A DNA stretch of 64,000 nt from Dipteronia dyeriana. Its lineage: Eukaryota; Streptophyta; Magnoliopsida; Sapindales; Sapindaceae. Position 1 is the stretch's first letter, and the number at the start of each line of letters is the position of its first letter. This document shows positions 11,427 through 22,420 of the stretch, piece by piece. The translations under genes and the position numbers were made by a program. The DNA lies in contig CM065300.1 of the NCBI GenBank assembly GCA_032871835.1, positions 114,015,088-114,079,087 of the forward strand, in the 5' to 3' direction. A model generated the notes under the pieces. That model searched no databases and was not told the origin of the DNA. It worked only from the letters and a program-made list of their open reading frames with translations.

Positions 11427-11869
11427 CCTTTTGAAAGCATCTGTGTCTCTACATGAGTATCATTATACTATCGAGGTAACCGATTCGTTATTCATATAAT
11501 ATCATTTACTATTTACGATGTCCTTTCTCCATACATGTCTATATCGCCTATGCATCATGTGTGATGTTCATTTTTTTCATTTAACGAATTTCGTTCATTG
11601 TGGAACAAATATGGTACTTGGGACTCTTGGTCAAACCGGTTCATTATGGTGATCCTAAGAAGCAAACTTGCTCAGATAATCATAGAGCTCCAATACAGTA
11701 GCTCCCTGCTTGAAAGTCTCTTACACAGCTGAACCACTCTGTTACATCGAGAGCTCCCGTACAGTAGAGTTACCCCTCCCTACATCCTTACAAAAGACTC
11801 GTTATGTTACCACTGTATCATCTATCCAGCAGATCCACTAGACTTGTACCTTTTATATCACCGGATCCG

Positions 11870-13230
11870 TTCCTCAGAAGCTCTGAGTTCGAGGTAGGTA
11901 GCGGTAGCAGGTCAACTCATGTATCTGAGAATCCAACTCAACTGTGTAACCTCTGGAGCAGCACAACCAGTAGCAAGACTCAGTGGCTTCTCACTTCTTA
12001 TACCGGGCCGGTCAACGCCCAAGTGAGCCACTAAGCTCCCGCATCGTTCCAACAAGGTCCAGAGCCTTCTCTCAGTTGCTGGGGACTCCTTGGATCCTAA
12101 GCATGTCTCTGGACAGTTACCATACCAATAGCTCCACTATATTTGTACTAGACAGGTGGCTTCGCTCCATGTGTACCGGGGCATTCATCGCCCTAGTAAG
12201 CCACCGAAGCTCGATCTGATCGAGGAGTTCCAGCTTCCCACATTTTGGTAAGGCCTTCTACATTCCTAAGCAAGCTTCTAGAGCAGTAGCACCGCTACAA
12301 TTCTGATGGCTACGCTCCATGTGTACCAGGCCTTTCATCACCCTAGCAAGCCACCGAAGCCAGATCTGATCTAGGAGATCCCAGAGGCTTCCCCTATTTG
12401 GTAAGACCTTCTACATGCCTTAGCAAGCCTCTGGAGTAGCAGCCCCACTGTAAGGCCTAGTGGCTCTTCACTTCTTGTATCGAGCCGGTCAAAGTCCAAG
12501 TGACCCACTACAGCCCCGATCCATTCCAGCTTGGTCTAGAGACTCATTTCAATTGCTAGGGACTTTAAAGATCCCAAGTGTGCTTCTGGACCAGTACCAG
12601 ACTGGTGACATCGCTCCATATGTATTTGGTTATTCATCGCCCTAGAAAGCCACCGAAGCCGATCCGATTGAGGAGTTCCTAGAAGATTCCTACATCTTGG
12701 TAAGGCCTCATACGTGCCTAAGCAAGCTTCTGGAGCAGTAGCACTGCCACAAGACCAGTGGCATCGCCTCAAATGAACGGGCTATTCATCGCCCTAGCAA
12801 GCCACTGAAGACCGATCTGATCGAGGAGAGCCCAGAGGTTTCTCACATTTTAGTAAGGCCTCCTACATGCCTAAGCAAACCTTTAGGGTTGCATACAAGG
12901 CCCAATGGCTCCTCACTTCTTATACCGGGCCGGTCAATGCCCAAGTGAGCCATTAAGCTCCTGTTTCGTTCCAACAAGGTCCAGAGCCTCCTTTAATTGT
13001 TGGGGACACTTTAGCATGCCTCTGGACCCGTACCAGTCAAGTGGCTCCACTCCATTTGTATCGGGCCATCCAATGCCCAAGTGAATCACCATGGTTCCTA
13101 CTCATTCTGGAGGGGTCCAAAGCCTTCTCTCAGTCGTGGGAAACTTCTAGGATCCCAAGCATATCTTTAGACAGTTACTGGGCCGGTGCCTCCTCTCCAC
13201 TTGTATAGGGCCATTCATCACCCTAGCAAT
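11870..13230. repeat. ~150-bp tandem array in G2 interior
   Basis: Degenerate units about 150 bases long follow each other. CCACCGAAGC recurs at 12201, 12351 and 12650, with an altered copy at 12802. A second unit type carrying CCGGGCCGGTCAA-like sequence occurs near 12002 and 12925, with an altered copy near 12482. Units share AGCAAGCTTCTGGAGCAGTA and TCGCTCCATGTGTACC phrases. The array ends abruptly at the Copia solo LTR at 13231. The interval 11427-11870 before it shows no domain. Confidence 0.8.
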
Positions 13231-15449
13231 TGAAATTTCCTTTATCTTTGTAGTGTAAATATACCTAGAGGGGTGGTGAATAGGTATATGCTCCAATTTT
13301 TGTCTTCTTTTAAAACAATGCAATTTTAACAATGCTTAATGAAAATTACAAACAATGACACACAATATTTACGTGGTAAACCTCCGAAGAGGAAACATCC
13401 ACGGGTTGTTACCACAACCACCGGCAAAAGCAAATCCACTATTTCAAATAAGAGTTACACACTCAAGCAATCAACACATGCTCTCCAAGCTATCACTCTT
13501 ACTCTATCCTTGAACCTAGTGATCTACTAAGCCGACTTCCTATCCAAGACCCCCTGTCTCTAGGAAGATTCCTTGTTCACCTATCCAGATCCTCCTAACC
13601 CTAGGCAAGACTTCTTGCTCAACTATCCGAGTCCTCCCGACTCTAGTCAAGACTTTCTTGCTCAACAATCCGAGGTCTCACACCTCTTGTCGAGACTTCC
13701 ACTTGCTTAGCTATCCAGGTCCTCCCGACTCTAGCTAAGAATTCGAATTGCTTAAATCAAAGAATCACTCTAAGATATGAGAATTTCTACCCCTTCACAA
13801 GGCATCTAAGTGATCATGAATGCAAAATGCAAACAAGCACTCAACATAGAAAATGATGATCAACAAATTCTATGGACATGCAACTAGATAGCTAGATTAT
13901 GCTTTCAAAGAACAATCACAAATGTATCTAGGCAACCTAAGCATATTATCAACTAAGAACATAGATATGAAGATATAGACACCAATTGAAACACAACCTA
14001 GTTCTTAGAAAATGAAATTAGATCTAGAAATAGTCAAACAAGCATAAGAACAAAAGATTTCTAGAAACAATTTCATGTTTATCAAGTTTAGCACAAATCA
14101 ATCAACTTATCACAAATCTAGCTAAACTTGAAAATTAGTTCAAAAAACCACAAAATGATATCAAAATCATCCTATTCATGCTTCTTAATCAAACAACATC
14201 AATCAATAAGAAGATCTAAGAAGAAAACTAAGAAGAAGATGATTTTACCAATAAGGATGAAAATCACGAACTGAAGATCTGGTCACAACGAAAGTTCTAG
14301 ACATCCTTTGGTTCTTGAAATGCTTGGGGTTTGTAGAACTCTTCAAGACACTCGAAATCAGTTTTTTAATCAAGTGATTCGGAGTTGAAATGAAGAAGTT
14401 ATCAAAAAAACAAAAATCATAATGTTGAGAGAAAAATTCTGCACTTGTTCTTCAAATTCGTTTTTCTCAACTTCTCTAATGAATGAGATGGAAGGAGAGC
14501 TTTTAAAGAGAGAACAACCAAAAGACCAAAATGCCCCAATTATTTAGTGCCTCCCCGAGATGGTGCTTGGGCATCTCAGGCCAGAGCAACTTTGGGGCTG
14601 AGATGGCCACGCGCCATCTCGGGATGGTGCCAAGTGATGTCTTATGCCATCGCACCTCTTTCCTTGCGCTCCTCTCGCGTTCTTCTACCGTTCGTTGGCC
14701 TCTAAACTTTGAATTTGAATCCGTTTAAAGATTACAAACTAAGACTCCCTCACAGACATGGGAATATAAGATACTTAACCCAAAAAATAAGAATTTGACT
14801 CGATATACGAAGATGAAGACAATATATGCAACATGAGTTGAAAGTGTAGTATCTTTTGACTTAGAACTCAAAATCAATAGTATGAGTAACCGAAATGACC
14901 GGAACTCAATCATTAACAATCTAAGGCTAAAATCAAGTTCAAGATCCATGTTATACAAACATATAAACAAACAAACACATTTCACACAAGAATGCAAACT
15001 ACATAGAGATAGTCTCCAATCATGCATTTTCCAAAACATGTTACTTTCATACCAAATGCATGAGCATTCAACTTCAAGTGTGTGAATATGTTATAACAAA
15101 TGATGCGCTATGATGCAGGGACACAAATGTATGAATTATGTGTGTGCGCACATTTAATGATGCATAACTAAGCAGGGACACATATGAATGAATTGTGTGT
15201 GTGTGCACTTATGCCTTGCAAGAGGAAGAAGGATCTCGATACCTTAGCATCCAAGAATAGTACCAATCCTCTTGAAGACGAACTTTGCATCATGAGAAGT
15301 TGTTTTTCTTCCTTGAAGTTCTTATCATCATGAACCATTTAAGCAACTAAGCATTACAAAGAAATGAAGTTTTGTTATGGAATCAAGCCAACATAAATCT
15401 AGAACATAACGTTACATCATCGTTACACACACAAATCTAGAACCTAACA
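13231..15449 (-). repeat. solo LTR of Copia family A (reverse)
   Basis: It is the reverse complement of the LTRs at 27919-30086 and 35292-37452, with ends TGAAATTTCC on the left and CCTAACA on the right. The five bases outside it are GCAAT and TCAAA, so there is no target duplication. Its left neighbour is the tandem array and its right neighbour is the inside of the G2 3' LTR. Near the right end a CAAATCTAGAAC phrase is doubled (from about 15397). Confidence 0.88.
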
Positions 15450-16347
15450 TCAAATCCCTAAATCCCAAAATCGACCTGCCCGAGAAAAGTTGATATACTT
15501 CGAATAAGTTCTCTCTACATCATCGTTACATGTACTACCTATCCCAGAAATATATCGGGATTGGTTGATATTATGTTACTATTGTAAGCTCTCTGGAGCA
15601 TATATGTTGTACTACGCCATCACTCTTGTTAGCTCCCAAGAGCATTCTTTAATATATACATAAGGAAGGGTATTTCTCTTTCCTCCGAATACTGCCTCGG
15701 GGTATTTCAGCATGTGATCATTTGTGATGTTTTTTCCCCTTGGTCAGTCCACCTCTCTCTACATAAGACTTGTGTTTCTCTTATTTGTCCCCTTGCATTA
15801 TGCATGTATATATATGTCCAAGCTAGATTCCTACCCTATTGGACCTAGTGCTCTTATCCTCACATCTACATGCCAAAGTCGCACATCAAGATGGGGGAGA
15901 AACCACCCAGACCAGCTTGAAGGGAGTCGATGAGCTCTCATGTATCCTCTCTATGGAAGAAATCGAGCTCTCCGACACTAGAGCTAGATAAGCATCCCTC
16001 TTTACTTTATATCTAGGTCGGGGAACTACAAGAAAAAATCGGGCTCCAGTTTCGAGCTCCAAGTACCAGGACGGGATCTAACTCCAACCGAGGACTAGGG
16101 CCAGGATCAACCCCTTCACACTGGTAAGAGAACTCTTGAGCTCCCGTATCTCCCCCTTGAGCAAGAAGCCTGACGGGCAGAATACCTCGTCTCTTACCTG
16201 CTATATCATCCTTTTTTACCGTTTCATTCTCCAATATCAACATTTTACCAAGGTACCGAAGGTACCAACCCCGACCGCTTCCTCTGTGGTAATGGTTGTG
16301 AGGATGTTAGCTGTAATTCCTCACCCCGAATGAATTTTCGGTTAACA
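15450..16347 (+). repeat. truncated 3' LTR of G2
   Basis: Matches 10497-11402 of the 5' LTR and ends TTAACA. The first ~1050 bases of the LTR are missing, cut exactly at the Copia solo LTR. One short indel near 15600 (an extra TATATGTTGTACTACGCC phrase) separates the two copies. Confidence 0.82.
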
Positions 16348-16386
16348 ATTTGATTTGTCGTTTTCTAACTTGAACTCCATTTGCAG

Positions 16387-17293
16387 GCCTTCAAATTTCA
16401 AGTAGCCCTGGGCCACCAGGTAGCTTCTCTCCGTGACAGGGCAACAAGGTTGAAGCTGAAGCTGAGCAGGTCCATGGAATTGTTGGCGTGGGCTCATGCC
16501 CTTATTCAAGAGAGGGGGATGGAAACACAACTGGCCGAGCTTCAGTGCCACCATAAGAGGTTAAAGCGGTCTTTCGATCAAGAAACCCTTCGGTCTCAAC
16601 GTCGAGCCAGTCAACGGGATAATTGGAAGAAAGAAGCAAAGGAATTGGATGTTGAGAACCAAGATTTGCAAACCACCCAAGTTGCCAAGCTTCTGGCTGA
16701 GGTGGATGCCTCATTCAGTGAAGGATACTTCTATGACTCCTACCAAGTTACTGAAGCCCTCCCCTCCCCTCCCTCTTTTACCTGTCAGCTATTGCCAACT
16801 TGGATAGGGAGGAGATATTGGCCAAGGTCATAGAGATGTCTCATCCTTAGGGTGATGAATTGGATCCATCCAATTTTGCCGAAGCCAGGAGGCAACTAGC
16901 TTTGTTAGACCTTCCTCCTATTCCTCTCATCTTCCCAATGTCAGGTCCACGAGAATCCTCAAGAGGAGTTCAACCTACGGAACTAGAAGAGGCCTTATAG
17001 AAGCCTGAGACCCCTCTAAAGTGCCTTCAAGGGAGGAGCCAGCAGTGAGAGAGAGCATGCCAGAGTCAATGGAAAACCTTCTTGATGCAACCATACCACC
17101 TGAGGTCATTGCGGCGGTCAATGAGGTATTGGAGGAGGACCTTACTGAGTAGCAGGCAATTGAGGTGCATCCTCGAGAAGAGGCGGCAGTGGTGGCTAAC
17201 TAGGATAAGGGACCACCAGAAATAGGGGCAGAGGGTGAGGGCCATCATAAAAGAGGGGAAGCAGGAGGAAATCAAGAGGATGCAGAAGCTTGA
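16387..17293 (+). pseudogene. antisense gene of G1, exon 3 (coiled coil)
   Basis: The exon follows an acceptor ATTTGCAG ending at 16386. It encodes AFKFQVALGHQVASLRDRA, then a charged, heptad-like segment rich in L, E, K and R (about 16430-16690), typical of a long coiled coil. A frameshift near 16780 moves the frame to LDREEILAKVIEMSHP and LALLDLPPIPLIFP. More stops follow and it fades out near 17293. The coiled coil suggests self-association or partner binding. Catalytic features were not seen. Confidence 0.65.
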
Positions 17294-17734
17294 TTCCATT
17301 TTATTGTAACTTGTTCTGAATGCCTGGAAAGGGGGGTGGGCAACCAAACTTTACTCATGCTTGATCATCATCATTATCTTTTTTATAGCCTGAAACCGAG
17401 GGTTGGGCTCCCTGCTTACTTGTTGTAGGCCAGGGGATAGGCTCCCCATTCCATTAATGAAAACTGGCTTTAGGTCTTGTCCATGTTTTCTTCAATGAAT
17501 TTTGACTTGATTGGCATGTACTTGCTTCATTTCTGATCTCGATTTAGATGAAGCCTCTAAAAAAACTTAACTTAACCCAACTTGGTAAACTTAACAAGAA
17601 AGAAAAAATAGCTGAAACGTGAAGGAAGACAGCTAGCTCGAGCTTTCAACTCTCAACAGAAACTTGTAGCTTGGTGACTTTAGTAGATAATCCCCTTGTG
17701 TGACTGCAGGCTAGTTAGCACCTAACTGTTTTCT

Positions 17735-18440
17735 GGTCTTATGATCTGGATGACAACCATGCTCTTATATTCAGATCCTTCTTAGGGGTTATAGCCTGAC
17801 CTAGGCATCAGAAGGGTATATCTAGCTATATCCTGGTCTAGAGATCTAGCTGACTACTATGCTCTTATACTCAAATCCTTCTTGGGGGTTGTAGCCCGAT
17901 CAAAGCATCAGGAGTGCTATCTAGCTACTTCCTGGTCTTGAGATCTGGATGAAAATTATGCTCTTACACTCAGACTCTTCTTGGGGGTTGTAGCCCGATC
18001 AAGGCATCAAGAGAGCTATCTAGCTATTTTATGGTCTGGAGATCTGGATGGCAACTATGCTCTTACAGTCAAACTCTTCTTGGGGTTGTAGCCAGACCAA
18101 GGCATCATGAGGGCTATCTAGCTATTTCCTGGTCTTGAGATCTGGATTCCAACTATGCTCTTACACTCAGACCCTTTTTGGGGGTTGTAGCCTGACCAAG
18201 GCATCAGGAGAGCTATCAAGCTATTTCCTGGTCTTGAGATCTGGATAGCAACTATGCTCTTACACTTAGACCCTTCTTGGGGGTTGTAGCCCGACCAAGG
18301 AATTAGGAGGGCTATCTAGCTATTTATTGGTCTTGAGATATGGATGGCAACTATGCTCTTACACTCAGACCCTTCTTAGCGGGGGGTAGATCCCGACCGA
18401 GGCATCAGGGATAGCCAGGGGACTTCCCCAGCTAATCCCT
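17735..18440. repeat. 99-bp tandem array downstream of G1 integrase
   Basis: GGTCTTGAGATCTGGAT-type units start at 17735, 17835, 17934, 18033, 18131, 18230 and 18329, so spacing is 98-100 bases. Each unit holds CAACTATGCTCTTACACTCA and TTGTAGCCCGACCAAGGCATC-like phrases. A degenerate eighth unit starts near 18440. On the minus strand the array lies between pol and the 3' LTR, a place where Tat and Ogre elements are known to carry tandem repeats. Confidence 0.9.
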
Positions 18441-18604
18441 AGTCTTTGGATGACGATGTCAAATTTTCTCATGTAGAACCAAATCATTGTAGAATATAGT
18501 TGAAGATAAAGAAAACAGACTTTATTGATAAAATAAAAAGAATGGAGTACATTATTGCTGGTGATTAAAAACTAGGTGGAGGTAGCCTGCTCACGAGTCC
18601 CTTG

Positions 18605-19870
18605 TTTAGGGGTAGAATTTTTTCAGGTGATCTGTATTCCAAGTATGATCGATGGGTCGACCATTCATGTCCTCGAGCTTGCACGCCCTGTTGCGGACCA
18701 CCACCTTTACTAAGTATGGTCCTTCCCAGTTGGGCTCCAGGACCCCGTCTGACCTCTTTTTGATATTCAATGTCACTTTCCTGAGAACTAGGTCCCCTTC
18801 CTTAAAGTTCTGGTCTTTAACCCTCCTGTTAAAGTATCTAGCATTCTTACCCTAGTAAATTGCTACCTTCTTTACTACTCGATCTTGTTTTTCTTCCAAG
18901 AGAGCTAAGCTAGCTCGGAGCTTATCCTCATTGCTTCCCTGTTCAAAATGTTGAACTCTGAAGGAGGTCAGTTTGTGCTCAATGGGAAGAACTGCCTCAA
19001 CTCCGAAGGCTAAAGATTAAGGCGTTTCTCCGGTGGCCATTCTCCTAACAGTGCGGTAATCCCAAAGGACCTTGGGAAGCTCCTCAGCCCATCTACCCTT
19101 TTTATGTTGTAGCTTCTTTTTCAACAACTTCTTAATAGTCTTATTGGTGAATTTCATTAGCCCGTTAGTCTGAGGGTGTGCTACTGAAGTGAATCTTAGG
19201 TTGATTCCCAAGTCCTCACAAAATTCCTTGAACCGGCCGTTATCAAACTACTTACCGAGGTCAGCTACAATGACCAGAGGGGTCCCGAACCTATAAATTA
19301 CATTATTTTTGATGAATCATGTAGTATTTTCTTCCGATATCTAGGAGAGCGGTCCGACTTTGACCCATCTTGTTAAATAGTCAATTGCCACGATAACATG
19401 CTTGGCTTGACCAGGAGCAGTAGAAAGCGGTCCAATCAAGTCGACTCCCTACATAGCAAATGGGTAAGATGAGCTAAGAGACGACAATAGCTCCGACGGG
19501 AGGTGACTCAAGTTTACGGTCTTATGCTATGCTTCACAAGATCGTACTAAGTTCGTTGCATCTTGATGGATGGTTGGCCAATAATACCCCATACGGAGTA
19601 CCAAATATGTCATAGCCTCCCTACCAATGTGGTTCCCGCATTCCCTGGAGTGAACCTCTCTCAATGCCCATTTGGCATCATCAGGATGTAAACATCGAAA
19701 CAGAGAAAGGGATCTACCCCTTCTGTATAAGTAACCATCTACCAAGCAATACTGGACTGAGAGCCTCTTGATTTTCCTAGCTAGGTCGGGCTCCCCGGGG
19801 AGCCTCCATTCTTGGAGATAATCCACTATTGGGTCCATCCAGCATGGCTACCGATCCAGGGTATAAGTCT
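18605..19870 (-). pseudogene. G1 integrase
   Basis: Minus-strand reading gives, from high to low coordinate, a zinc-binding region (HSRECGNHIG and later C within 19540-19680), a catalytic core with VIVADLGK and HPQTNGLMKFTNKTIKK (about 19030-19290), and a C-terminal part with ARYFNRRVKDQNFKEGDLV and EGPYLVK. A chromodomain is not seen, which fits Tat. There are several in-frame stops, for instance in the core near 19240 and 19345 and at 18853. It would join element DNA into the genome; this copy cannot be functional. Confidence 0.85.
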
Positions 19871-19922
19871 CCTTACCTGCTACTATGCTTGGTAGGGGGA
19901 TCACTTGGAGAGGGAATCCCTG

Positions 19923-20336
19923 TTATAAGGTTTGGCCACCGTTCACAGCTATTTTGGCTAGAATGTCAACTCGATGATTTTGTTGTCGAGGTACCTGCTC
20001 AATCTTAAATCCTGTAAATTTACTCTTAAGTTGTTGAGCTAGTTTTAGGGAGGCAACCATGTTATCCCCTTTTGCCTGATAATCTCTAGAGACTTGGTTG
20101 ACTATGAGCAATGAGTCACTCCTGACCTGCAGGTAATCGACCCCGAGCTCTACGACCGCCCTTATTCCAGCTAAGAGGGCTTCATACTCTGCCTCGTTGT
20201 TAGTGGCTTTAAATTCAAATCTGAAACAGTGGCAGCACTCAGTCCCCTCTGGGTCAATTAGAATTACGTCCGCTCCTCCCCCAACTTGCCCGGATGCTCC
20301 ATCTGTGTAGAGGATCCATGACTTGCAACCTTCCTG
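19923..20336 (-). pseudogene. G1 second (archaeal-type) RNase H
   Basis: Reading gives DGASGQVGGGADVILIDPEG, KATNNEAEYEALLAGIRA, VRSDSLLIVNQVSRDYQAKG and RQQNHRVDILAKIA. This is a complete RNase H fold separate from the one attached to RT. The duplicated RNase H between the ordinary RNase H and integrase is a hallmark of Tat elements. Key acidic positions (D in DGAS, E in NNEAEYE, D in SDSLL, D in VDILAK) look present. Lower stops separate it from integrase. Confidence 0.85.
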
Positions 20337-22042
20337 TTAGCTGTCGGATTCTGGAATTATCTCAGGGGTTATGTTTGTTGTTGCGGAGGTTGCTTGTTCT
20401 AGGGGTACTGAGAGCTCTGCTACAAAGTCTGCTAAAGCATGAGCTTTAATTGTGGTTCTGAGCTTGTACCTTAAATCAAACTGGGTGAGCTCCAAGGCCC
20501 ATAAAACCAACCTTTCAGATACATCTGGTCTTTGCAAGAATTGATGGAGGGGTTGGTCCGTCACTACTGCTATTGAGTGAGCTTGAAAGTAGGGACAGAG
20601 CTTCCTTACCGTTACCAAGGCATAAACGAGCTTCTCCAGAAGAGTATAATTCTTTTCTGGTTTGGTTAGAGCTGACTCACGTAGTAGATGGGCCGCTGAA
20701 CCCTATCTCCACATTCCTTGACCAAGGCCCCATTTATTGCAGTATCTGAAACGACCAAGTATATTTGCAGCTCTTCTCCAGGACTTGGTTTGATCAGTAG
20801 CGGAGGGCTTGACAGATATTTAATCAAGGCTTGGAAAGCTTGTTCACTCTCCTGGTCTCATTTCATGTTTCTTCCCTGCTTATAGGCTTTGAAAAATGAG
20901 AGATGTTTATCGGTAGATCGAGAAATGAACCCGTTGAGCGCTGCTACCTGCCCGGTCAAGACTTGAACCTGTTTAAGTGTCGTAGGGGACTCTAGATCCA
21001 GGATAGCCTTAATCTTCTTCGGGTTAGCCTCTATGCCTCTCTCATGAACCATGATGCCTAGAAACTTCCCCGCAGTTACCTCAAATGTGCATTTGGAGAG
21101 GTTCATTCTCATCTGGTTCTCCTTTAAGATCACAAAAGTTCTACGAAGGTCGTCCAGATGGCTTTCAGCGATTAATGACTTGGTGATCATGTCATCAATG
21201 TACACCTCTATTGATCTTCCAAATTTGGTTTTGAACAACCGATTGACCAACCGTTGATATGTAGCCCCCACGTTCTTAAGTCCGAACGGCATCACCTTGT
21301 AGTAATATAGACTATGTCTGGTGATGAAACTAGTCTTTTCATGGTCACCGGGGTGCATTATAATCTGTTTGTATCTTGTAAACACGTCCATGAAGCTCAA
21401 GAGCTTGTTTCCAAAGGTGGAGTCAACCAACTGATCAATTTTTGGTAGAGAGAAACTATCTTTCGGACATGCCCGGTTGAGGTCAGTATAATCGACGCAT
21501 ATGCGCCACTTCCCATTTGCCTTTGTGACCATGACCACATTGGCGATCCATTCGGGATAGTGTGCTTCTCTGATGAAACCCGCTTGGGTCAATTTGTTCA
21601 CTTCTTCCTGAACCGTAACATTTCTTTCGACGTTAAAGTGATGCCGTTCTTGTTTGACTGGCTTGAAGGTCGGATCCACTACCAATCGGTGAGCAGCCAA
21701 AGATATTGGGATCCCAGGCATCTCGTCGTGACTCCAAGCGAAGCTGTTATTGAATTCTTTGAGGAGCCCGATTAAACCCTTCTTCACTCCTGGTTCAAGA
21801 GTGGCTCTGATTTTGACGACCATCGAGGGATCGTCCATCAGGATAGGAATCTCTTCCAGCTCATCCGCTGGATGACTGCTGGCCCATTCGTTGGCCCATT
21901 CCTCTTTATCTGGCACCATAGGGTCATCATCTGGGTGATTTGCGGGTTCTATATCTTCCAAGGTCAATACAGGTGTTGCCCCATCTTTGATCGTTGTTAC
22001 CTGGGCAAGTTGCTTTGCTATAGCTGTTGGGTTGACAGACAC
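20337..22042 (-). pseudogene. G1 reverse transcriptase and RNase H
   Basis: The RT frame runs 22042-20858 on the minus strand. It has LTQAGFIREAHYPEWIANVV, KWRICVDYTDLNRACPKD, MPFGLKNVGATYQRL and the catalytic YIDDM. The usual DAFSGYNQI motif reads DVFTRYKQI, an odd change near the active site. A frame break near 20858 leads to the RNase H part (SDTAINGALVKECGDRVQRP, then KLCPYFQAHSIAVVTDQPLH and HALADFVAEL). One further break lies near 20650. RT copies the element RNA; RNase H removes it. Confidence 0.9.
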
Positions 22043-22066
22043 TGCATAGCATCTCCTGGCTGCCTA

Positions 22067-22420
22067 CTAGTCACCCCGTACCTCCCCCACATTGTCTCCT
22101 ACTGGGAACTTCAGGACGTTGTGGTAGATGGATAAGACCCCTTTCAAGGATGATAAAAATGGCATTCCTAATATCGCATTGTAGGTCGATGGGGTATCCA
22201 CCACCACGAAGTCCGTCATAACATTCTGCTGGAGAGGTGTGGCTCTAATGATTATTGTCAGGATTTTTGATTCCACGAATATGATTGAGTCCCCAGTGAA
22301 CCCATACAGTGGGGTAATGTAACTATTGTAACACCACTTTTTTAAGTTTAGCTCTTCCAATATGTCTTTTAATAGGACGTCGACGATGTTGCCTGTGTCA
22401 ATGAGTACGTGATGGACCAT
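22067..22420 (-). pseudogene. G1 aspartic protease
   Basis: A frame of 117 codons contains HHVLIDTGNIVDVL, matching the retroviral-type protease active site (the family usually has DTGSS). It is followed by YNAILGMPFLSSLKGVLS, the typical ILG-containing second half. The frame ends just upstream of RT with one stop between them. It would cleave the polyprotein. N and I after DTG are unusual, so activity is doubtful. Confidence 0.85.

Larger units (their letters stand above)
9441..16347 (+). mobile_element. Tat-like LTR element G2, lacks coding region
   Basis: The 5' LTR is 9441-11402, a primer-binding site follows at 11408, and a truncated 3' LTR ends at 16347. Both LTRs end TTAACA. The flanking five bases are GTTTG (left) and ATTTG (right), a target duplication with one mismatch. 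The LTR start TGTTAATAACAAAATTTGGC is close to that of G1, so it is a relative. No gag-pol is left: the interior is a leader, a tandem array and a solo LTR of Copia family A. It sits in intron 2 of the G1 antisense gene. Confidence 0.8.

Noticed and set aside
11870..18440. Regular repeats that could suggest a CRISPR array.
   Set aside because: Units are contiguous tandem repeats without unique spacers, in plant retroelements, with no cas genes.
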